NCBI RefSeq assembly: GCF_021916785.1 | Contig: NZ_JAKCFC010000011.1 | Location: forward strand, 124,001-188,000 | Length of the DNA: 64,000 nt | DNA from: Mycolicibacterium lacusdiani | GTDB lineage: Bacteria > Actinomycetota > Actinomycetes > Mycobacteriales > Mycobacteriaceae | Direction: 5' to 3' | In this document: positions 59,366-64,000 of the stretch, piece by piece | How positions within the stretch are numbered: the first letter of the stretch is position 1 | How the letters are laid out: the number at the start of each line of letters is the position of its first letter | Made by a program: the position numbers and the translations under genes | The notes under the pieces: model-generated | Told to the model about the DNA's origin: nothing | The model's database searches: none | The model's input: the letters and a program-made list of their open reading frames with translations, nothing else

Positions 59366-60595
59366 CTACGCCGCGCTGGCCGTCTGCAGTTCCCGAATCG
59401 CGGTCCGCAGCCCACGACGGCGTCCCGTCGCGGGGTCGACGTACGCGTTCCGTAGCCGATCGGTCCGGGTGAACTTGCGCTCCGAGTTCGTCTCCGGCGC
59501 GTCGTCGGGCGTGCCCTTGAGGTATTTGTCCGGCAGCGCCAGCTTCGCGATCGTCACGAACGACTGCCCGTACTGCCGCAGGATGGGCCCCGTCGTGTAG
59601 GGCAGGTCGTACTTCTCGCAGAGTGCACGCACCCGGACCGCGATCTCGGCGTAGCGGTTGCTCGGCAGGTCGGGGAACATGTGGTGCTCGATCTGGTAGC
59701 AGAGGTTGCCACTCATGAACGCCATCAGCGGGCCTGCATTGAAATTGGCCGAGCCGAGCATCTGGCGCAGGTACCACTCGGCCTGCGTCTCGGTCTCGAA
59801 CTCCTCCTTCGTGAACTTCTCTGCGCCGTCGGGGAAGTGGCCGCAGAAGATGACCATGTACGACCAGTAGTTGCGGATCAGGTTCGCCACCGCGTTCGCG
59901 CCGAGGGTGTGCTTCCACCCTGGCCCTGCGAGCGCCGGGAAGACGACGTAGTCCTTGCCGACCTGCTTGCCGACCTTCTTGCCGATGATCTTCAGGTCCT
60001 TGCGGACCTCGGCCATCGACTTTTCGCCCTTGCGCCACTTGGTCGTTTCGACCCCGTGCAGGGCGACGCCCCACTCGAAGAGCGTGCCGAGCAACAGGTT
60101 GTAGATCGGGTTGCCGATCATCCACTTCTCCCAGCGCTGGTCGCGCGTGAGACGCATGATGCCGTAACCGATGTCGTCGTCGAGGCCGACGATGTTGGTG
60201 TACTTGTGATGGATGTAGTTGTGCGACTTCTTCCAGTGTTCCGTGGGAGACGTCGTGTCCCACTCCCATTCGGTGGAGTGGATCTCGGGATCGTTCATCC
60301 AGTCCCACTGACCGTGGGTGATGTTGTGGCCGAGTTCCATGTTCTCGATGATCTTCCCGGTGGCGAGCATCGCGGTGCCCAAAGCCCAGGCGTACCGGTT
60401 GCGGCTCGCCATCAGGACCACGCGGCTGCCGACCACGAGGCCGCGCTGCAACTGGATCGCCCGGCGGATGTAGCGGGCGTCGCGCTCGCCGCGCGACTCC
60501 TCGATGTCGGCTCGGATCGCGTCGAGTTCGCGTCCCAACTCCTCGACGTCCTCCGCGGAGAGGTGGGTGTACTGCTTGATGTCGCTGATGGCCAT
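59366..60595 (-). CDS. desA3: Acyl desaturase, DesA3-type
   Basis: 409-residue membrane-associated fatty acid desaturase, stearoyl-type. Histidine boxes: HNITHG, HNYIHHKYTN and QIEHHMFP, all intact. Hydrophobic segments at about 60-80 and 145-165 are modest. It introduces a delta-9 double bond into acyl chains using electrons from the adjacent reductase. It corresponds to Rv3229c. Nine bases separate it from the reductase gene that precedes it in the same operon. Confidence 0.5.
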   Translation of the reverse strand: MAISDIKQYTHLSAEDVEELGRELDAIRADIEESRGERDARYIRRAIQLQRGLVVGSRVVLMASRNRYAWALGTAMLATGKIIENMELGHNITHGQWDWMNDPEIHSTEWEWDTTSPTEHWKKSHNYIHHKYTNIVGLDDDIGYGIMRLTRDQRWEKWMIGNPIYNLLLGTLFEWGVALHGVETTKWRKGEKSMAEVRKDLKIIGKKVGKQVGKDYVVFPALAGPGWKHTLGANAVANLIRNYWSYMVIFCGHFPDGAEKFTKEEFETETQAEWYLRQMLGSANFNAGPLMAFMSGNLCYQIEHHMFPDLPSNRYAEIAVRVRALCEKYDLPYTTGPILRQYGQSFVTIAKLALPDKYLKGTPDDAPETNSERKFTRTDRLRNAYVDPATGRRRGLRTAIRELQTASAA

Positions 60596-60604
60596 GTCGT
60601 CGCC

Positions 60605-61735
60605 TTAGATGTCGATGGTGCAGTCGCCGGATGCGGTCGAGATGCAGGTCTGGATTCGGTCGCCTTCGCCGTGCTCGTTACCCGACCGGATGTCCCGGAC
60701 GTAACCGGATTCCAGTGGGAGAACGCAGGATTGACAGATGCCCATGCGGCACCCGAAGGGCATCTGGATGCCGGCGTCCTCGCCGGCCTGGAGCAGCGTG
60801 GTCGCGCCGTCCACGTCGACGCTCTGGCCGGACTTCTTGAACAGGACCGTCCCGCCCTCGCCGCCCTTGTCGGTGCGGGCGATCGTGAAGCGCTCGGTGT
60901 GCAGGGAGTCCCGCACCCCGGCCTGGGTCCAGGTGTCCTCGGCGGCGTCGAGCATCTCCGCTGGGCCGCACGCCCACGCGGAGCGGTCGGCCCAGTCGGC
61001 GACCACCTCGTCCAACTCGGCGAAGTCGATCTTGCCCATCTCCGCCGTCAGCTGCAGATGCAGCCGGTAGTTGGGCTGCTCGCGCTCCAGCGTGCGCAAC
61101 TCGTCGTGGAAGATCACGTCCTCGGCGGTGCGGGCGCTGTGGACGTGCACGATGTCCGGCCGTTCGCCGCGCGCCTTGAGCGAACGGAGCATCGCCATGA
61201 TCGGCGTGATGCCGCTGCCCGCCGTGATGAACAGCAGTGCCGGGGGCGCCGGATCTGGCAGCGCGAAATCCCCCTTGGGCGTGGCCAATCGAACGACCGT
61301 GCCCGGCTGCACGCCGTTGACGAGGTGGGTGGACAGGAAACCCTCGGGTGTGGCCTTGACGGTGATCGACACGTGGCCGCCGTCCTGCTTGGGAACCGAC
61401 GTCAGCGAGTACGAGCGCCAATGCCACTTGCCGTCGACCCGCAGGCCGATGCCCAGGTACTGGCCGGGGAGGTAGTTCCCGCTGAAGCCCCAGCCGGGCT
61501 TGATGATGACCGTCGCCGAGTCCTCGGTCTCGCGGCGGACGTCCACGACGACGCCGCGCAGTTCCCGTGCCGACCAGAGCGGGTTGATCAGCTTCAGGTA
61601 GTCGTCGGGAAGCAGCGGTGTGGTCGCCCTGGCCGCCAACCCCCGCAGGACGTTCACCTTCGGCGTGGTCGCCGTCTCGACGTCTCGCGCGGGAGCCACA
61701 CTCCACCGCGTCAAACTGCGCAACTTGCCGCCCAT
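60605..61735 (-). CDS. Ferredoxin reductase-type oxidoreductase for the desaturase
   Basis: 376-residue oxidoreductase with an FAD/NAD(P) module (RSYSLTSVP, FITAGSGITPIMAMLRSL, ACGPAEML) and a C-terminal 2Fe-2S ferredoxin domain (FGCRMGICQSCVLPL with four Cys, the last in IQTC). It corresponds to Rv3230c, the electron donor of DesA3. The ATG at 61735 was chosen because of the GAGAGG upstream; the frame is open to 61822. A palindrome at 61758-61775 lies just before it. Confidence 0.5.
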   Translation of the reverse strand: MGGKLRSLTRWSVAPARDVETATTPKVNVLRGLAARATTPLLPDDYLKLINPLWSARELRGVVVDVRRETEDSATVIIKPGWGFSGNYLPGQYLGIGLRVDGKWHWRSYSLTSVPKQDGGHVSITVKATPEGFLSTHLVNGVQPGTVVRLATPKGDFALPDPAPPALLFITAGSGITPIMAMLRSLKARGERPDIVHVHSARTAEDVIFHDELRTLEREQPNYRLHLQLTAEMGKIDFAELDEVVADWADRSAWACGPAEMLDAAEDTWTQAGVRDSLHTERFTIARTDKGGEGGTVLFKKSGQSVDVDGATTLLQAGEDAGIQMPFGCRMGICQSCVLPLESGYVRDIRSGNEHGEGDRIQTCISTASGDCTIDI

Positions 61736-61757
61736 GCGTCGCTGCCTCTCCGACCGC

Positions 61758-61775
61758 GTGTGCGGTACCTCACAC
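61758..61775. promoter_or_regulatory. Near-perfect 18-base palindrome upstream of the reductase-desA3 operon
   Basis: GTGTGCGGTACCTCACAC (16 of 18 positions symmetrical around GGTACC), 23 bases before the start of the reductase gene. It is the likely operator of a TetR-type repressor; in M. tuberculosis, the TetR-type Rv3249c is reported to control the desA3 region. The 61874 gene is on the other side, 99 bases away. Confidence 0.5.
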
Positions 61776-61873
61776 AACAGTGCCCGTTTCGCGGCGGCGC
61801 GACACCTGTATCCGCAGAACATTCGAGGGCAATGTTTCTACCGCGCTAGCTGGGCGTTTCCTGACAGCGGAGG

Positions 61874-62314
61874 ATGGCTGACATGACCGATTTCGGATTA
61901 CCGTTACCGAGGTTCCACTTGGCCATGCCGGTCGACGACCTGGCTGCCGCGCGCCGGTTCTACGGCGAGGTGCTCGGGCTCGAGCAGGGCCGCAGCTCGG
62001 AGTCGTGGGTGGACTGGAACCTGAGGGGCCATCAGTTCGTCACGCACCTGGCGCCGGGTCGGGTGCGGCCGATTCACAACCCCGTCGATGGCCACGACGT
62101 TCCGGTCCCGCACTTCGGGCTGATCCTCACCGTCGTCGACTTCCACGACCTCGCGGAGCGATTGCGGAACGCGGACGTCGAGTTCGTGATCGAGCCCTAC
62201 GTCCGCTTCGAGGGTCAGCCGGGGGAGCAGTGGACCATGTTCCTGCTGGATCCCGCGGGCAATGCCCTGGAGTTCAAGGCCTTCGCGGACGACTCCCAGG
62301 TCTTCGCATCGTGA
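61874..62314 (+). CDS. Glyoxalase/VOC-family protein
   Basis: 146-residue vicinal oxygen chelate protein, with two beta-alpha-beta-beta-beta repeats: FHLAMPVDDLAAARRFYGEVLG then HFGLILTVVDFHDLAERLRNADVEFV, and LLDPAGNALEFKAFAD at the end. Metal ligands may include the first His, the later His and the final Glu. Substrate unknown. It is divergent from the reductase-desA3 operon. Confidence 0.5.
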   Translation: MADMTDFGLPLPRFHLAMPVDDLAAARRFYGEVLGLEQGRSSESWVDWNLRGHQFVTHLAPGRVRPIHNPVDGHDVPVPHFGLILTVVDFHDLAERLRNADVEFVIEPYVRFEGQPGEQWTMFLLDPAGNALEFKAFADDSQVFAS

Positions 62315-62361
62315 CGACCTGAAACCGGCATTAAACGGGGGCCCTCGCGGTTGCACTGATC

Positions 62362-62535
62362 ATGATGACGATGACCAAGCGTGACTTCGGTGAGTTCCTG
62401 GGAACGGCACTGATGTGCGTCGTGGTGTGCCTGGTAGCCCTCGCGGTCGGCTTCACGGCGCTGCTGATCACGGACTCCGTGTCGAACACGGGTGTGTTCT
62501 CACCCCACGGGCCGACTGGCTCATCGGCCACCTGA
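62362..62535 (+). CDS. Small single-pass membrane protein
   Basis: 57-residue peptide: a short basic N-terminus (TMTKRDFGEF), one hydrophobic helix (about 15-36: LMCVVVCLVALAVGFTALLI) and a short tail. Not recognised. ATG 62362 is followed by two in-frame ATGs, so it could start a little later. Its stop shares bases with an in-frame ATG (62535) of the next gene. Evidence is mainly the well-formed membrane helix; moderate confidence. Confidence 0.5.
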   Translation: MMTMTKRDFGEFLGTALMCVVVCLVALAVGFTALLITDSVSNTGVFSPHGPTGSSAT

Positions 62536-62558
62536 TGACCGGGCCTACTGTGGGACGG

Positions 62559-63227
62559 GTGAACAAACACGTGGTCATCGCCGGCGGGCACGGCAAGATC
62601 GCCCTGCACCTCGAGCGCCTGCTGAGCGACCGGGGCGACTCGGTGGCGGGCCTGATCCGCAACCCCGATCAGGCGCCCGACCTCGAAGCCAACGGTGCCC
62701 GCGCGCTCGTGGTGGACCTCGAGAACGCGGGGGTCGACGAGGTCGCCGAGCACTTGCGCGGCGCCGATGCCGTGGTGTTCGCCGCCGGCGCGGGCCCCGG
62801 TAGCGGTGTCGAGCGAAAGGACACCGTGGATCGGGCCGCAGCCGTGCTGCTGGCCGACGCGGCGATCGCCGCGGGCGTGCGCCGCTACGTCATGGTGTCT
62901 GCGATGGGTGCCGACGAGGCGCCAGAAGGTGACGGCGACGACGCCGTGTTCTCGGCGTACCTGCGGGCCAAGGCCGCAGCAGACCGCGACGTACTGGGTC
63001 GACGCGAACTGGCCACGACCATCATCCGGCCCGGGTTGTTGACCGACGAGCCGGCAACGGGTCAGGTGACGGTGGCCGAGAAGACGGGCCGCGGCAGCAT
63101 CTCCCGCAGCGACGTGGCTGCCGTGCTGGCGGCGGTGGTCGACGACGACGGGACCGCGGGGGTCACCTTCGAGGTGATCGGCGGGGAGACCCCCATCGCG
63201 GTCGCCGTCGCGTCGCTGGTGAACTGA
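62559..63227 (+). CDS. NAD(P)-binding SDR-type protein
   Basis: 222-residue atypical SDR, with the nucleotide loop VVIAGGHGKIALHLERLL, VVFAAGAGPGSG, RYVMVSAMGAD and TTIIRPGLLTDEP. It is similar to YwnB/NmrA-like flavin or NADH sensor proteins. The GTG at 62559 is preferred because TACTGT (62546-62551) ends seven bases before it (leaderless); the ATG at 62535 would add eight residues and would overlap the stop of the small membrane gene. Substrate unknown. Confidence 0.5.
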   Translation: MNKHVVIAGGHGKIALHLERLLSDRGDSVAGLIRNPDQAPDLEANGARALVVDLENAGVDEVAEHLRGADAVVFAAGAGPGSGVERKDTVDRAAAVLLADAAIAAGVRRYVMVSAMGADEAPEGDGDDAVFSAYLRAKAAADRDVLGRRELATTIIRPGLLTDEPATGQVTVAEKTGRGSISRSDVAAVLAAVVDDDGTAGVTFEVIGGETPIAVAVASLVN

Positions 63228-63332
63228 CTACTACGGGTGTGCGTGGCCTAAGGCCGCGTGGTGCCTGCGCCGACCGCGCAGCAGATGGGCCAACCAACGA
63301 ACGTCGAGCAACATGGTTTCTATCCTTCTCGA

Positions 63333-63788
63333 CTAAGCGGACTTGGTGAGGATGGGCAGGAGGCGTCGACGCTCGTCGGCGACGTCCGAGAAGTGGTGCA
63401 GCGCTTCGGGAACCGAGCGGGTGATGGGCAACTGCGGATCCTGGGCATGCGAGCGCAGGACGCGGGCCAGTTCCTCGTCGGCCACCAATGACCACTCGAC
63501 GCCTGCGTCGTAGCAGGCCTGGTCGATCGCGTCGAGCAGTTCGACGCCCGCCTTGGCGAACGACTCCACGCCACTGAGGTCGAGGATGAACGCCTTCTCG
63601 GGGATGACGCAGTGCAGAGCACGGTCGACGAGGCAGCCGACGTTGGTCGCATCGACGGCACCGGTGATGGACATGACCGAGGCCATCTGCCTGCAGAGCG
63701 TGTGTACTTCTGCGCCCTTGCAGTCGATCGTCGGGTTGCCGTACCGGAACGGGGATTTCGAAGCCGGAACGTGGGTGGTGATGCCCAT
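63333..63788 (-). CDS. STAS-domain protein
   Basis: 151-residue protein with a STAS (anti-sigma factor antagonist-like) domain: ITGAVDATNVGCLVDRAL, then LDLSGVESFAKAGVELLDAIDQA, which corresponds to the phosphorylatable loop of SpoIIAA-type proteins (a Ser is present one residue before Phe, but the usual DSSG is replaced). Such proteins regulate sigma factors through anti-sigma kinases. No kinase or sigma factor is adjacent. Confidence 0.5.
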   Translation of the reverse strand: MGITTHVPASKSPFRYGNPTIDCKGAEVHTLCRQMASVMSITGAVDATNVGCLVDRALHCVIPEKAFILDLSGVESFAKAGVELLDAIDQACYDAGVEWSLVADEELARVLRSHAQDPQLPITRSVPEALHHFSDVADERRRLLPILTKSA

Positions 63789-63911
63789 GGCCAGTCTCCC
63801 TTCGATGCTCGGTCGAAGAGGTCTTCGACGTAGTACCGAAGTTATGGGCCGAAGTTAAGGTACTGGGGAGTCAGCACTAAACAGTTGCTAAGAACTCCCG
63901 CGCCGCCCGGA

Positions 63912-64000
63912 TCAGGGCCGTCCCTGCGGGCCGGTGTACTTCTCCCACGGCGAGTAGTCGGCCAGTAGGGCCTCCTGTGGTGGCCGCTCGTCCTCGGGTA
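63912..64000 (-). CDS. C-terminal end of a gene beyond the right edge
   Basis: An open frame on the minus strand runs from the right edge to the stop at 63914-63912 and encodes DERPPQEALLADYSPWEK, then YTGPQGRP. It looks like the end of a real protein, since codon use is normal and it is followed by the STAS gene on the same strand. I cannot name the protein. Confidence 0.5.
   Translation of the reverse strand, partial: PEDERPPQEALLADYSPWEKYTGPQGRP

Noticed and set aside
59681..61849. 722-codon open frame on the plus strand
   Set aside because: Antisense shadow of desA3 and its reductase.
1..64000. tRNA, rRNA, CRISPR arrays, insertion sequences, integrases
   Set aside because: Looked for in the intergenic gaps and in the protein translations; none was seen.

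Overview
The window reads as chromosomal DNA of a mycobacterium, most likely a Mycolicibacterium (environmental, smegmatis-like). The evidence is a uniformly high G+C content, many GTG and TTG starts, promoters of the TAnnnT type placed 6-7 bases before start codons, and long blocks of gene order that match, from memory, M. smegmatis (trehalose polyphleate locus, then sdh1, then nirBD/nnaR) and M. tuberculosis (sdh1, Rv0250c, nirBD, a CbiX-like gene, a HemD-like regulator, aac(2'), kipI/kipA-like genes, an iron-siderophore binding protein). I see no rRNA, tRNA, CRISPR array, transposase, integrase or prophage gene. No stretch longer than about 300 bases lacks a gene.

Region 1 (1-12.97 kb) is a cell-envelope glycolipid cluster: a modular type I Pks cut by the left edge, PapA3-type acyltransferase, MmpL10-type transporter, FadD23-type fatty acyl-AMP ligase, a secreted PE-PPE-domain acyltransferase and a Gap-like membrane protein. 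This is the gene set described for trehalose polyphleates (TPP). Region 2 (13.0-22.9 kb) holds a 2-oxoglutarate oxygenase, a flavin reductase, the Sdh1-type succinate dehydrogenase operon with its Rv0250c-like neighbour, a PEP mutase-family enzyme, and nirBD. Region 3 (22.9-31.1 kb) has a CbiX-like chelatase and the NnaR-type regulator (siroheme supply and control for NirBD), AAC(2'), PxpC/PxpB, a queuosine-precursor transporter, a ferric-siderophore lipoprotein, a haemophore-like protein and a LysE/ArgO exporter.

Region 4 (31.1-43.4 kb) is accessory in character. It carries a LacI-controlled sugar-acid set (Gfo/Idh/MocA, hydroxypyruvate isomerase, tartrate/D-malate dehydrogenase), a MerR/PPOX pair, an ArsR/SRPBCC pair with twin operators, a P450/TetR pair with repeated operators, idi, and three damaged genes (two single-base frameshifts and one internally deleted pseudogene). 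Region 5 (43.5-58.5 kb) has three membrane GGDEF proteins (one apparently active, one degenerate, one degenerate GGDEF fused to an intact EAL), a sigma factor-Ogt-oxygenase alkylation-repair operon, a GlxA-type regulator, several membrane proteins and a LysG/ArgP regulator. Region 6 (58.6-64 kb) has a TetR regulator, a DesA3-type desaturase with its reductase behind a near-perfect palindrome, a glyoxalase-fold protein, an NAD(P)-binding protein, a STAS protein and the 3' end of one more gene.

Start codons were chosen by ribosome-binding site, overlap with neighbours and remembered family N-termini, so several could be a few codons off. All family assignments are by reading of motifs; no database search was made.
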